Source of the DNA: Brienomyrus brachyistius
Lineage: Eukaryota > Chordata > Actinopteri > Osteoglossiformes > Mormyridae
Assembly: GCF_023856365.1 (NCBI RefSeq)
Contig: NC_064539.1
Location: 26,687,493 to 26,751,492 of the forward strand
Reading direction: 5' to 3'
Length of the DNA stretch: 64,000 nucleotides
Shown: in pieces, positions 22,311 to 35,091 of the stretch
How positions within the stretch are numbered: position 1 is the first letter of the stretch
How the letters are laid out: each line of letters opens with the position of its first letter
The notes under the pieces: generated by a model
Databases searched by the model: none
Told to the model about the DNA's origin: nothing
The model's input: the letters and a program-made list of their open reading frames with translations, nothing else
Position numbers and translations under genes: made by a program

Positions 22311-23506
22311 ACAAATATTTGTGCCTGTGTATATATGTGTGTGTCTAGAACTGACAATAAATCTTCACACAGCATTGACATTGATGTTATTAGAAGACAG
22401 CGAATGTACTTGTTATCCAATAAAGACGACATATGTGTGTGTTCCAGTTGCTTCAATCAAGAAGTGGATCATTTCTAATGAACTTAATTTAATTTTGCAT
22501 CTAGCATACAAGTATTTCATGCATCATTAAATTTTCCTGTAATTACTAATAGTGCATGTAGAACATTCCAGATATTGTCTATTCAAATGTAAATGAAATA
22601 AGATATTAAAGACATCAATTTAACCAATCTTGACCAGTCTCATGTCAAAACTCACAATTAGATAACCAGCAAATTCAAGTGCAGTCTAATTTAACTTAAG
22701 TACCACTTTTATGAAAATTCCGAGAAAATTTATGTTAACACCTTTGACGCCACTGAAAGATTCCTCCCTCCGCAAAAATGGCGTGCTTAGTGAGTAGTGC
22801 TGATTGAAATTTCGACCGTGAGGAGAAAACGTTTGAGGTGGCAAAAAGAAATTCCATGGTGCCCAAAAATGTTTCAGGTTTATATACAGAATGGAAGCCA
22901 ATTTGTTGTTGGCACAGATGCAGATCAAACCCTAACCCCCCTACTGTATGACACAACTTTGATTAGACACAGAGGGACCTTGAAAATACTATTATAAATT
23001 AATCTAGATATAAGAAGACTTTTTTTCCCTTCATTTAAAAAATGCTATATCTGCTTTCATGCTCTTTTATATTGAAAAGCAGCGCAAAATCAATTGAAAA
23101 TAAATTTTTATTCACCATTAAAATATGTTATAGTATCCTTTTCATACAAAATGTTAGAACGTTATATACCCTCATACCTGTTCATTGGCATCAACAGGCC
23201 TGTTTGTTCTATTTAGTATTAGACATTATGTTTTTTCATCAAGGAGGGTGTGTTCCTTTTCCTTTGTTGCTGCTCATTTGCCAGTGTATAATTGTTTCTT
23301 CTATATTTTTTTTTGGGATGGGGGGCACTTGGAGGGTTTATCAGTCATTGAATGAACTGAATGATAAATCACTCATTAAACAAATTGAACAAACCAAATC
23401 TGTCAGTGCAGTGACCGAGAAAAATGTTTATGGACAACCCAAATATAGAAGGTAGTCTGCAATGAAAGAAATGTATTGTTTTCCATCTACCTTTGTTCAA
23501 ATAGCC
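22311..23506. other. No recognisable feature
   Basis: Minus-strand and plus-strand frames up to 137 codons (23042-23455) are low-complexity or AT-driven, with no motif I can name. Confidence 0.4.
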
Positions 23507-23554
23507 CATCCATCCATCCATCCATCCATCCATCCATCCATCCATCCATCCATC
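23507..23554. repeat. (CATC)n microsatellite
   Basis: Twelve or so CATC units. This may be the expanded tail of a lost minus-strand GGAT-family SINE, since such tails seed this repeat, but no SINE body follows it. Confidence 0.9.
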
Positions 23555-26500
23555 CGCTATTCCACAGTTTAACAAACTTGCCAATAAAATTTGCGGAGCG
23601 ATACCACTAATTACCCAGCTAATTAGTTTTTCACTAAGACCTCAAAATTCCGTGGCATGAAGCCCCTCCTATTTTTGGACAGATACAGATAAAGAAAATA
23701 GTGTGGATTTAACAGATAGTCTTGTAGTCGTTCACCCCTAGAAGAAAGCACAATGAACATCTTCTGTTTGCATTTTTAACAATTGGATAAATTTGGTTAT
23801 ATGTGTACCATGCGCCTAGGGACTGGTAGCACTTGGTCCATGATCAGGGTAATGTTATGTTTGTTTAAGCTACCCCCCAAAAGCACACATTAGCTAGAAG
23901 GAACCATAAGTTTAAAGAGTTAAGTGCTTCTAGAAGATGTACTGTGAGGTGGAGTCTACTTATCAGTTACTGACGTTCATCATCCTGGACAGCAAATGAC
24001 TTGCTTCATTACTGAAGGCCTATATCTAGATTACATGTTCAATTCAAATGCAGTGGGTATGTCACAAGGGTTTACTTGGAGTATAAATAGGTGTTGCTGT
24101 TATAACTAGGGATGGCCTATGTGAAGGGCTCTCTAGAAGAATTCATGACAAGTAATTGGCTTCAAAATGTAGGGCCACAGTCTATAAATAAAGGGGTTCA
24201 GTCTGGTGATCCAACCTCCGATAGCGAGTGGGATTTTTGACTTGACCTGTCACTCCTATTCAGGGAGCCAGCTTTGTTTCAAGTTTCCTGTGGCTTCAAG
24301 TCTATAAAAACTGGGAAGAGACCTGGGAACAAATCCGTGTGACATCAGGATGGCTGAACTATTTGATTTACATTAGCTAGAGCCAACTTCTAAATTAAGC
24401 TTCGACAGGTGTTGTAATGGGCTGGATCGGATATCAGACATACAGATGGTTTTGTATGTGGCAATAATGTTTCTCCCAATGTTTCGCTCAATTGAAAAGC
24501 ATGATCTCTGTGTCCACATATGTAAGTGGGAAGAAAGTTGGTGATGGAGATTTGAGACATGGTATTTACTTGAAGTCATTGACCACTCATCCTTCTCTCT
24601 CTCAGCAGGTTATTGGTTGAAAATGACAGCTGGTTATACCAGTGCAAATTGGTGGCGAGTTACTTGTGACCTACGTCGATACTTAGTAAGCAGAACAGGT
24701 TCATTCCAGCTAATCTTAGCAGCTAGTGTGTGGAAATCCAGAACATAACTGGAACCATTCGAGGCTCCATCTTGAAGTTACCAGTGTCTCTTTCCCCAGC
24801 TGGACAGGTGAACATTATCTGGAAGAGTCTAGAGTAATGCTGTTCTGATATCAGGGAGCTCTTTCCCATTCCAAAGCTCCACCCAGAAGCAGAGAGATAA
24901 CAACGTAAATCTTGTGTGCACTGAGCCAAAATCATTCCGATAGAGGGTAATATATAATGAACATTGCATCAAAAAACAATTGTATTTATCTGGCCATGTA
25001 TCACAGCAAACAATATAAGTGACAGAGGAAGAGTTGGAATGATAGAAACAGTAGGGATGGATGCAGATGCATGTTTGTTTAGCTTAACTCACTAGGTATT
25101 CAACACCACCTGAAGCTGGCCTGGATCTGTTGTGATGGTGAGGTGTTCTGTAACAAAAGCATTCTGAGATCCAAATGCAGAGTTAGTTGAGTTAATGAAT
25201 TGTAATCTGGTTTAACATGGACAGCCTGAAATGCTCAGATATTATCCAGAACAAGAAATAAAGTCCAATAAGTCCAAATCATAAATCCAGCAGGGTCAGT
25301 AGACAGGTGAGATTTTAGAAAAAAATAAAAGTTCAGAACTGCAGTTCAGAAATGCGACAGCTCAGTGACTCACAATATCCTTACTTTGATTTTTGTATAA
25401 TTGGGGAATATGTTACAGATCTGTCTAGTTTTCAGATTAGGCAGGGTATGGTCTGCTTGGGTGTGGCTGCAGGAAGTGTCGACTGGAGCGTGGTGTGACA
25501 TGTAAAAATATGTACCAAAATACTTTTTTTTTGCTCATACTTATTACTTGCATAACAGTCCAGCTCACATGACACAGCATGATGTAATGTGAGTCAAGAC
25601 ACCAACCTGTAAACAGTTCACAGGAGAGAATGGGGGAGATATATCGTTAGGAGAAAATGTCTGCGCTCTAACCTCGCCTCTCTCTGCGTAATACTGTCAG
25701 AACCAAAACGGGACTTGGACTGAAAACCCAGCAGGGGAAATTGGACAGATTCAAATGGATTGTCATAGTTAGTGAATGCAAAAAGGGAAAAGGTTAGCAA
25801 AAGGTTCAGAAATATCTCAGAATACTGTTTTTATGATGATAGATGCTGTAGATGTCATCAAGTAAACATGCCACAGATTGTGCAGTAGACAGTATTGGGT
25901 ATAATCCTTACAATTCCCAAAAGACTAAATTCACGACTACACTGGCATGTTCCTTATGCACAAGAACAATAAACAAAAATGAACAAAAATTAGCATTCTA
26001 ATTTACGGTGCAGTTTCCCTTCCATATCCATGTACTGTATTCAACCAAGTATGGATAATAAATATATCTAAAAAAACTGCAGAAAGTTACAAAAAAGTAA
26101 AGCTTGAATTTCCCACGTGTGCAGCACTATATTGAAGTGATTTGTAGGTAGAGAAAAAGAATGAATTATATTTTCTCTATTTATACTTATATTTTTCTAC
26201 ATATGATGGCTGCATCTGTACTGAACATACACAGACCTTTTTTCTTGTCATTATTCCCTAAACCATAGTATTTGCATTTTACACAGCTATTTACATAGCA
26301 TTTACAGCGTGTTAGGTATAATAAATAATCTAGAGATGATTTAAAGTATATGGGTGGATGTAGGTAGGTTTTATGCAATGCCATTTTATATAATTCTCTT
26401 GAGCATCCACAGACTTTGCTATTCATGGGTATCCTGTAACCTATCCCCTGTAGATACCAAGGGTCTACTGTATATACAAGGAGTTAGCTACAATCAGCAG

Positions 26501-26659
26501 GAACAGTATTAAAAAGTCTTCCCTCTTTCATTTAGAGTATACCAAGTCTTTGCGCACAAAACAACAAGACAAGGAATATTAGCAAACAAGGGACTTCATC
26601 TTACCTGATAGCTGCCGAACTCATGTTCTGAATGGTTAAACATGGTTAACTGCTCTCCA
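23555..26659. other. No gene recognised
   Basis: Short plus- and minus-strand frames lack motifs. The segment 25130-25500 ('tccaaatgcagagtt', 'gtgtggctgcaggaagtg') resembles a widespread fish repeat on the minus strand, but I cannot set its ends. The rest is unassigned. Confidence 0.4.
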
Positions 26660-26800
26660 TTTCACACACACACACGGAGGCTATGGGCGCAAAGCACCGT
26701 GCGTGGGGCTCCAACCCACCACAGGGCATACTCAAGTTAACCTCAGCATGTTTTTGGACTGTAGGGGGAAACACAGGGAGAACATGCAACCCCCCCCAGA
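26660..26800 (-). repeat. Partial GGAT-family SINE
   Basis: Minus-strand pieces of the SINE body remain in order: complements of 'gtatgccctgtggtgggtt', 'aaacatgctgaggttaa', 'cctacagtcc' and 'gcatgttctccctgtg'. Both the tRNA head and the tail are missing. A C8 run interrupts the end near 26791. Confidence 0.65.
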
Positions 26801-27908
26801 CATATACACACCAGATCTGCCTTTTCTTTCAAGTGTTGTTGGGGTTAAATTAAATGATTAAAATCCCCCATGGTAAATTTAGCTAAGTGGTGGGGTTGTC
26901 CTTGATAAATTTTGCCAGAGAATCTGAAAAATACAATAAGCATTTATGGAAGATATACAGACTAATGTGTAATAATGCTAAATCAATGGTTATCCTTTTC
27001 TCTGCTCCTGCTTTTTCTCACAATATAGGTGGCATTAATAAACATGGCATAGGCTTTTGCATCCAATAAGTCAGTAAAAAGAAGTTGGATGCCTTGTGTG
27101 CTGTATGAGTAACATGAAATCACTGTTAAAAGCACTGGCAGAATTGCAGCCGCAGGCTTTAGGTAAAATGGTCTGATTAACAAAGTTTTCTTTTTCCTTT
27201 TTAAATTACTCTTCAAAATACATTTCACAACTGGATTTCACAAATCTGAACTACTGGAACACCTATACCATAGCTGGATAACAGAACCGGAAAAAACGCA
27301 GTTATAGTTAAGGTGCCTCGGCTATTGTTAAAAATTACAATGGTAACATTCATACTAGTTTTGTTAAGACAATGGTAAACAAATAGATACACAAAATTAG
27401 CAGCCTGCCTTGAGCATTTTAAGCATTATGTAAAAAAAAAAACACCTTAGCAAGCAATATCTCAAGTAATCATTTATCAGAATACGGCCCATTTGTATCA
27501 GCTTTTAGCCCATTGTAAAAAAGGAGTCCATTAAGAAAATTATGATGGAGGAGAGCAGCTGGATGGACACAAGCTTGAAAAATAATGGCTGACAAAACAC
27601 TAGTAATGAATGAAACACAATAGGATAGAAAGACATTAATCACATCCTCCACACTCTCTCTTTGTCTGGGCTAGAGTGACTTTTTAAAATGGAATTTCAG
27701 GGTTGGAAACTTGTATGACAATATCAATTACGGCAGCTATATGGAACAAATAAATGTAAGATGGCCATGTATTTTTACTTGAAATATACAGCTGATAAGT
27801 AATGTACATCTAAACATACTGTGACACTTATTTCTGTTGATTATATGGTCAATGTACCTCTGCCTTTTGTACATATACAGTACAGCTATATGTAGTTACA
27901 TGCATGTG

Positions 27909-27911
<3 letters not shown>
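26801..27911. other. No recognisable feature
   Basis: AT-rich, with no coding signal or repeat recognised. Confidence 0.45.
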
Positions 27912-27985
<74 letters not shown>

Positions 27986-27990
27986 GAGTG
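27912..27990. repeat. (TA)n(TG)n compound microsatellite
   Basis: About 18 TA units run directly into about 17 TG units with one CG interruption. Alternating purine-pyrimidine tracts of this kind can adopt Z-form or cruciform structure; that is general knowledge, not shown here. Confidence 0.95.
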
Positions 27991-28392
27991 TGTGTAAATT
28001 GTGATTTTTCGAAATTTTGTTGAATACTTTCTGGGAAGAATATGTCTTGAGAGGTGAATTTAAAAAAATCATAATTCAATAATCCCCAATTAACAGCTGC
28101 TGTGTTTTGGCTATAGGAATTTCAATGATAATAATACAATTGCATGCTTGGCGAGTGGATTTTGACAGATGGATGAATATTGCTAATGCTCAGGGGCTCA
28201 AGGTGTTGAAATTGTTAAATATTGGTAAATATTATTTACTCTGATGCATCTAGGCGCAATGTATTTTAACATGGGCCTGTAGATTACTGTAAGTTATAAG
28301 TGCTTTGAAATACTGATGAGTCATTATCTATGGCTACAGTATCCACAGAATGGAAGTCGGTGTTACGGACTAATGGAAATGTTGAAATATTT

Positions 28393-28409
28393 GGGGGGGG
28401 GGGGGGGGG
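28393..28409. repeat. Poly-G run, 17 bases
   Basis: An uninterrupted G tract. It is a likely assembly or sequencing length-error site and could form a G-quadruplex. Confidence 0.95.
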
Positions 28410-29199
28410 AGGTTCCCGTGGAGCAGGGACAAGGCAGTGTTAAAGTGTACAGTTGCTTTGCTGGAGACACAGTCGGTGAATTACTAAATCCATTTTAATC
28501 TTCATCTGCATGGCAATCTTAGTTTGCCTTTCTGTCAGGATTGTGGCAATTATACATTCTTTAGAAAGATCGCATCTAAAAAAATGTGCAAGACGTAAAG
28601 GACAATTCAAGCAAATGTCCCGGCAAGACCAGGACTTGGACCACAGGTCACAGACAGCAAAATGAAATGTCCTTAACTGAGAACAAGGTGGAGGTAGCTG
28701 GAGTCTCTTAGACAGAGACAAGCAGGGAAATTTGAGTCATCGGACCTACCTGCCAAATTGACAGTCTGCTACATCACTTTCTGTCAGTCATTTCCTGGGT
28801 ATTCTGATGACCTCTGCTAGCATTAAGCTTTGCTCATAAGAATTGACATTACTTCCGGCTAAATGTCTGTAGAAATTGTACTTTGTTTTTTTTTTTCCCT
28901 CACCATTATTTATGTAAATATGCAATAAAATACATATTATGATTATTATAAAGCCTGTCTTCTTATTTGGTAGGATTTTTTTCCTTAAAAATGCATTTCT
29001 GGTGGTGCATATTAATCACCTTCAACAAAATATCTGTAGACAATTTTTATCATTGTTTCAAATACTTTCTGAGTTTCAGCCCAAAATCCTACATATATCC
29101 ATTGTTTAAGGTTTTGTTGCTGTAGACATCCTGCTGGACGTACTTGTATAGCTAAAAAAAAAAAAGCTGCATTGAAAAGAAAACACTGAGCGACTCTTA

Positions 29200-29700
29200 A
29201 AATCTTTAGCCTGGTGGGCTACTGCAGATTTTTCCAGGGAATGCCACAAATACATGGAGGGATTTACGGAGTATTCCATATTCCTTGACCTCTACTTCAT
29301 TTTATCGTGTACTGGGTTCCATTGTGGTCTTTGAATTGCCAATATTGAGGCGCAGTGGGTAGACTGGGGGGGGGCAGTGAATGCTTGTATTATTTTTCTT
29401 AAAAAAATATATAAAATAATAATCCCGCTGCGTTTGATGCAGCCTTAAATGCTCCATTGCTTTCCCGATCACGTTGGGCTCCTGCCATCGATTACAGTTC
29501 TTTTCTCCCTGTTTCAAAGACAAATCTGGCGGCGGCTAAACAGCAGTGCCGGCAAACGCGTGATGAATGATATTCCCATCCCATCAAGCCTTGTCGATGC
29601 ATGTTCAAGTGGATGGGATTGAATTTAACCATAGAAATGACAGGCCATTCTTTTGGCAGGGCACATTACAAGAGCACTCTCTTGGCTACACAACACATGA
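29200..29700. promoter_or_regulatory. Possible conserved non-coding block
   Basis: This stretch is richer in complex, non-repetitive sequence than its AT-rich flanks, and has CpG-containing words (ggcggcggct, aaacgcgtgatg). It has no open frame. Such blocks in gene-poor vertebrate DNA are often enhancers, but only cross-species alignment can show it. Confidence 0.25.
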
Positions 29701-30419
29701 TTTATGATATACATGAATTGTGGAGAACCGGGGAAAAAAAGCTCTCTCTGTCATATAAAGAATCATTTTGATTTCTGCTTAGTTCTCCCATCTGACCATT
29801 TTATACCGTAGTATAATATTCACTCCCTTCATTCATGTACATTTCACTAAGTGACCTCTATCATAACATCTTATTCAAGTTATTTGGCCTGATCTTATAG
29901 TATGCGGAATACCCATTAGCTAGATGTTTAACAATCTGTAATATTTCTGTTCACCTGTGAATATGGGATTTATGAAAAGATATTTCACAGCATCCTATAA
30001 TTGACTATGATCAGCATTTTTAGATTTATTATGTCTAAAACATGATAATATGATTGTTATGACTATTTTTTTGCATTAAGTTAAATGTTTTATACAAATG
30101 TCATAAGCAAAATTGGAAAATTGTCTGACACCGCAGTAGATACTTGATACTTTTGTTTAAACCACAACAAATAACATTGATTTTTTTTTTTACATTCTCT
30201 TTGACTACACATTAAACTTCATTTCCTCATTTATCCATACTTACAGTACACCTAGATGTTCTGTGAGGTATGCATTATGGCAATAAAAGGGTTAAAAAGC
30301 AGCCAGATGAGGAATGAATGGTGTATTTTATGATCCGTTTCTGAACAGACTTTCTTTACTGGTCTCTTATAGTCACAGTCACAGTGATGTTCAGTGATTT
30401 TGTCCAGTATACAAAATCA

Positions 30420-30790
30420 CACCCTTCTGAAATCCAACCAAGAAGCCTTTCCCTCCAGTCACACTCAACCCCCATCTCGCTAATTCATTAACAGCATTGT
30501 AATTTAGAAGAGTGCAATTAAAACTCCACTTGATAATTAACCCAGATCCGCCCCGAACTGGTCTTTGTTGATTACAAACAAAAATGTCTGTTAAGAGAAT
30601 CTTTGTAAATATTCATGAGCAATGCATGTCTTAAGCTTGTAAACCCTCTTCCACTCACATGAACACACAGACTTTCTTTTCCACTGTGCTCCTTTACAAA
30701 ATTAGAGGGGGATTGTTTAAAATAAATGACAATTTTCGCTTCAAAGTACCAACAATGTTCTGTTAATTAACATTTCTTCTCTCCCCTGTT
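30420..30790. promoter_or_regulatory. Possible conserved non-coding block
   Basis: Contains several homeodomain-type TAAT cores (gctaattcatt, ttaattaaca), an octamer-like 'atgagcaatgca' and 'gataatta', with no repeat signature and no frame. Vertebrate developmental enhancers often look like this. The call is by appearance only. Confidence 0.28.
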
Positions 30791-31159
30791 GCTTCACAGA
30801 TGTATGTTTCTCATCTTATATATTTTCTCCTTTTTTTGCTTAAGTTTATGTTCCTTTAACAATATTTATTTTACTTTATTTTCTGAACAGTATTCTGAGC
30901 AAATTTTAGCTTTGTGAAGTAAAAATTTAGCAACGCATTTTTACTATGCTAATTGCACATATATTACCGGTTACTTTGTTATATATTTGCCTCCTGTACA
31001 ATATTCTGTTTGAAGAGTTTTCAGATTTTTTGTTTGCACTGTAATTGCACTTTACTTTTGTTTTGCACTTTGTTTGTACCTTATCTTCTTATCCAAGTTC
31101 GGGGTTTCAGGGAAGTTAAAAAATGCAAACGAAAGATATACAAAATATTAATTATATGC

Positions 31160-31528
31160 ATATGTATTAATGGGGGCGGCATGGTGGTGTAGTGGTTAGC
31201 ACTATTGCCTCACACCTCTGGGTCCCAGGTTCAAGTCTCCGCCTGGGTCACACGTATGTGGAGTTTGCATGTTCTCCCCATGTCATCGTGGGGTTTCCTG
31301 CAGGTACTATGGTTTCCCCCCACAGTCCAAAAACATGCTGAGGCTAACTGGAGTTACTAAATTGCCCATAGGTGTGCATGTGTGAGTGAATGGTGTGTGA
31401 GTGTGCCCTGCGATGGGCTGGCCCCCCCTCTTGGGTTGTTCCCTGCCTGTTGCTTCTGGGATAGGCTCCGGAACCCCATGACCCAGTAGGATAAGCAGTT
31501 TGGAGGATGGATGAATATATGTATTAAT
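31160..31528 (+). mobile_element. Full-length tRNA-derived SINE with perfect target duplication
   Basis: The body is 31172-31516 and nearly collinear with the copy at 3191. It has an A-box-like 'tggtgtagtggttag', a B box 'aggttcaagtctc' near 31229, the same central body, and a GGAT tail shortened to 'ggatggatga'. The 12-bp direct repeat atatgtattaat flanks it exactly at 31160-31171 and 31517-31528. Relative to 3191 it has lost a few bases near 31447 ('cctcacgatcat' missing). Insertion was by target-primed reverse transcription and nothing is encoded. Confidence 0.92.
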
Positions 31529-32128
31529 TAATATTAATAATTAATTCATTCATATGAGACAATAAGGTGACACACATTTTATTTTCCCTTTTGAACACAG
31601 AGAAGCCACTTTTAGTCTCAAAATCACCTGGGAGAGGATATTACATATATTGAAAAAGTCTGGGTAGAAAGTCAACTTTAATTTAATTTAACTGTCAAGT
31701 CACTCCATAATAACTTTCACATTCACACTCCTCCCATTGCCCAAAAGAGAAAACATTTGATCGAGTAAAATCAAAATTCTCAAACTGGAGCGGGAGGATT
31801 TGATAAAGCATATGCTTATGCTAAATATCTTAATGATAGTTGCTTTTTTTTTTAAATCCACTTAAAATTGATTCTATAATTTAATCAAATCCATACACTG
31901 CATGACTACCCACAAAAATCATTCCTATACGCTGTTTTGTATGGCATGTTCGTTCCTGTTCAGTCTCTTTTCTCATATCAAAAATGTTTATAGTAGTATA
32001 TAAATGGTTACACCTAAATTGCCATTTCAGATTCAGAGGCTTTCCTGGCAGGACAGGAACAAATGATGACAGCTTTCAAGGTCAAAAATCTTTTATGTGA
32101 GAAGCAAAACCTCTGATACATAAATTTG
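31529..32128. other. No recognisable feature
   Basis: AT-rich, with a T9 run near 31843. No coding signal. Confidence 0.45.
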
Positions 32129-32472
32129 CATGGTGTAATCCCAAAATGCAACGCCATGCCGTAATCCCAAAATGCAACGCCATGCCGTAACCCCAAAATG
32201 CAACGCCATGCCGTAATCCCAAAATGCAACGCCATGCCGTAATCCCAAAATGCAACGCCATGCCGTAACCCCAAAATGCAACGCCATGCCGTAATCCCAA
32301 AATGCAACGCCATGCCGTAACCCCAAAATGCAACGCCATGCTGTAACCCCAAAATGCAACGCTATACCGTAATCCCAAAATGCAACGCCATGCTGTAATC
32401 CCAAAATGCAACGCCATGCCGTAATCCCAAAATGCAATGCTATACCGTAATCACAGAATACAACCCCATGCC
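32129..32472. repeat. 26-bp minisatellite, about 13 copies
   Basis: The unit is gtaatcccaaaatgcaacgc followed by catgcc. It repeats head to tail with variants at two or three positions (atccc/acccc, ccgta/ctgta, gccatg/gctatac), and the last unit is the most diverged. Because 26 is not a multiple of three and the unit lacks minus-strand stops, all three minus-strand frames stay open (111-147 codons). They encode the same 26-residue periodic peptide (HFGITAWRCILGL...). I treat these frames as by-products. The array ends close to the LINE relic at 32525. Confidence 0.95.
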
Positions 32473-32524
32473 ACTTCACTGTGCGTAAACAGATCTTATG
32501 ATGTTTCTCACCCAACTCAAAACA

Positions 32525-32860
32525 AATCCCTAGCATAGCAAATTACACTGGCTACTATAGACTGTCAAAGCATTTCCTGTAGCTTGCTGTACACATGGAA
32601 AGACCTTAGTCTTCTCAAAAAGAATAACCTCCTCTGGCCTTTCTTGTACAGAATGTCTGTGTTCCCATCTAGTCCAATCTGCTGTCAAAATGGACTCTCT
32701 GGCACCTGTATGTCTGCTCTACATGCAGCTTCTTTCCCAGCATGCTGTCTGGTATAATAGGTCCCCTGGAATGACAGAAGTCCAGGAAGGCACTTCCCTG
32801 CTGCGCTGCCATGTTGGTCACTGCCATCTCCAACACATAATCGCAAAGCTTACAGTACAT
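32525..32860 (-). pseudogene. L2-type LINE reverse-transcriptase relic
   Basis: On the minus strand the end of the reverse-transcriptase region is readable in pieces. 'QTYRCQRVHFDSRLD' (about 32670-32714) corresponds to the 'YKYLGVHLDSKLDW' region of L2-type enzymes. 'NTDILYKKGQRRLFFLRRLRSF' can be followed from about 32661 down to 32598, and a degenerate 'MFY.SVV' region follows. Frameshifts separate them. Both the 5' part and the 3' untranslated end are missing. Confidence 0.75.
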
Positions 32861-33869
32861 ACTGGTGCCTGTTAGTTAGTCCGTGATTCTGCACTGATAC
32901 ATGATTCTGCAGGGGAATCACCTCTTGAGCTTGTTTACCAGTCAGAGAGTTGAAAGGCATTATTTTGACCATGCTGCCCACTCTGTATGTGGGATGATGC
33001 TCTGTGGAGCATGTAGATTAATTCATTATATACTCTACGTTAAGAAATCGACTGCAGAGGGTCCAGATGGTCCCTGAATTGTGGGCTGAGCTATTTACGT
33101 AACCATCTTACATGCCTGTAGTATTTGATGTCTGTAATGTGAAGGGAAGGGGTTTTCTTCCATTGCTGTGGGACTTTCTGCAATCTCAAGTAAAGGGAGG
33201 ACATAGGTTGAATAATTTCACAAAGACGGCTTTGAGCATCTGTGAACTAATTCGACCCTGATACAAAAACGTGGTGGTATTGAGGCTCGAGATCTGGGAG
33301 ATGGTCTCTTCCAGGGCATGGCAGAGAGAGAAGTACCTGCAAGGAAACAGGGGGGTGGGGGGTATGAGGAAGTGGTGAAGAAATAAGGGCGAGGCTGGGC
33401 AGCAAGGGTCTGATGGTAACCTTATAGAGCCCAAGAACTGCAGGTTTTAAGGGAGCACTGGGCCGGCACATTAAGTATACTTAGCATTCATGAACTTCAT
33501 CATACTGCATAAAAAAGGACAATTTGAAGAGCATATTGTTGAATAGGGATAACGAAAAGAAGTGTCTCTTTGATAAATAACACTAACACTTCGAGACAAC
33601 TGTAAACATTCTATACATGCACAACCAGCTGCCAAGAGGGCAGGGCTGTAGATAAAATGCAAAGACAATGAGAAGGCTCCTTGCACTGGAGCGTTGGGTG
33701 CTGGTACAGAAGTTGGGTGACCCACAGAAGATGGTGCCCTATGAGGCCACCTATGTAGTCTAATGAGTTGACCAGCATTGGCACAGAAGGACTATATTTT
33801 AATCAGTGAAGTCATTGCAATTGAAGGAAAACCTCAGAAATGTTCAGAAATGTGCCACTTTGCTTGTGG
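32861..33869. other. No gene recognised
   Basis: The segment may contain further decayed LINE sequence upstream of the relic at 32525, but I cannot read a motif. A GGGGTGGGGGG patch lies at about 33352. Confidence 0.35.
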
Positions 33870-34065
33870 CTTTCCAGTGTCGAACTCTGTGCTTATGATC
33901 AGAAGGTCACCAGTTCAAATCCTATGTTCGGCAGACGGATTTCACTATTAGCCCCTAGAGTAAGGTCCTTAACCCCAACTGCTCCAGGGACCCGGGCTGA
34001 CACTTCTCTCTGGAACGCATGTTGCTTTGGACAAAAGCATTTGCTAAATCAATGTAAACAGCACA
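33870..34065 (+). repeat. tRNA-derived SINE, second type
   Basis: The head contains a B box 'agttcaaatcc' (about 33912) preceded by 'gatcagaaggtcacc'. The tail reads 'gctttggacaaaagcatt', then 'tgctaaatcaatgtaaac', the familiar L2-derived 3' end of many fish SINEs. The body is diverged and no target duplication was found. Confidence 0.7.
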
Positions 34066-34644
34066 AATCAGTGACTTTAAAAACTACAATCTTCCCTTCT
34101 TTTTATTCTGTCAGTTTTGTAGATGGGATGGTTTTTCACCCCATTGATATGAAATTACACATTTGACTTTTGACTTAGTAAGACATAGGCGTGAGCTGAA
34201 TATCTGGTTGAAACAAGTATCCAGTAAGAATGACGTAAATCTTTCAAAGCCAATTATCATACAACCTGTGTTTCTTTCCAACTTCTCATTTGATTCCAGG
34301 GTAGCAACAGTGTTTATTGGATTGATATACATGTTGTGTCCCCCACATAACCATTAACTACACAATATTATCCTTGTCTGACAACAGTCACACATGTGCT
34401 TGAAAAGGAGTAAATTTTTCAGACATCCTAGAGCAAATCTTTTTGGTGTTTCACCTGCATTACATGTGTGAATTCTGTTCTGTGGTGTGGTCTGTGCATT
34501 TTTAAGTCTGTTTGTTCTGCTTAAACAGCTAGTTTACTTTGCGTAGTTCATACTATCTATGTATTATGCTTAGTTGTCTAGCTAGATAAAAATATCATCT
34601 AGCATTTTCAGAAAGGTATTTAATTGTCATTTGGCAAGCAATGT
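34066..34644. other. No recognisable feature
   Basis: No coding signal or repeat is recognised. Confidence 0.4.
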
Positions 34645-34649
34645 TTCTC

Positions 34650-34728
<79 letters not shown>
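34645..34728. repeat. (CT)n(CA)n compound microsatellite
   Basis: About 24 CT units with two interruptions, then about 18 CA units. Confidence 0.95.
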
Positions 34729-34731
<3 letters not shown>

Positions 34732-35091
34732 ACACAGAGACCACTACAACCTACACGCCAAAGCATAAGATTAGTTCATATGATACTTGTTATATATTTT
34801 GGGATATACTGTAGGGTCACATATATGTATATGCATATTTGATTCAAGGTACTAAACTTACATGCAAAACAAACAAAAGTCATACATATTCTTGCGAGAC
34901 TTTTTCAAATAGGAATATCCACAAAATTGCAAACTTCCAGGTTAAACCAGACCCCACATCTGATTATAAGCCCACCCAACCTGGATATGGAAACAGATAA
35001 CCTAGTTGATTGACCAGACACAGATAGTCCTGCACTTGCTCATTCCAAGTATGAGAAATTAACACATGACAGATCCACATGGTGGTCAGTA

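Noticed and set aside
23042..23455. 137-codon plus-strand frame as a gene
   Set aside because: Composition is AT-driven and low-complexity, with no motif, splice context or neighbouring exon.
3191..31300. Genuine tRNA genes at the SINE heads
   Set aside because: A and B boxes are present but the heads cannot form a full cloverleaf and are followed by SINE bodies and tails.
32129..32472. CRISPR-like array
   Set aside because: The 26-bp units abut head to tail with no unique spacers, and this is animal-type DNA.
32093..32536. 147-codon minus-strand frame as a repeat protein gene
   Set aside because: It is produced by the 26-bp minisatellite, and the other two minus frames are equally open with the same peptide.
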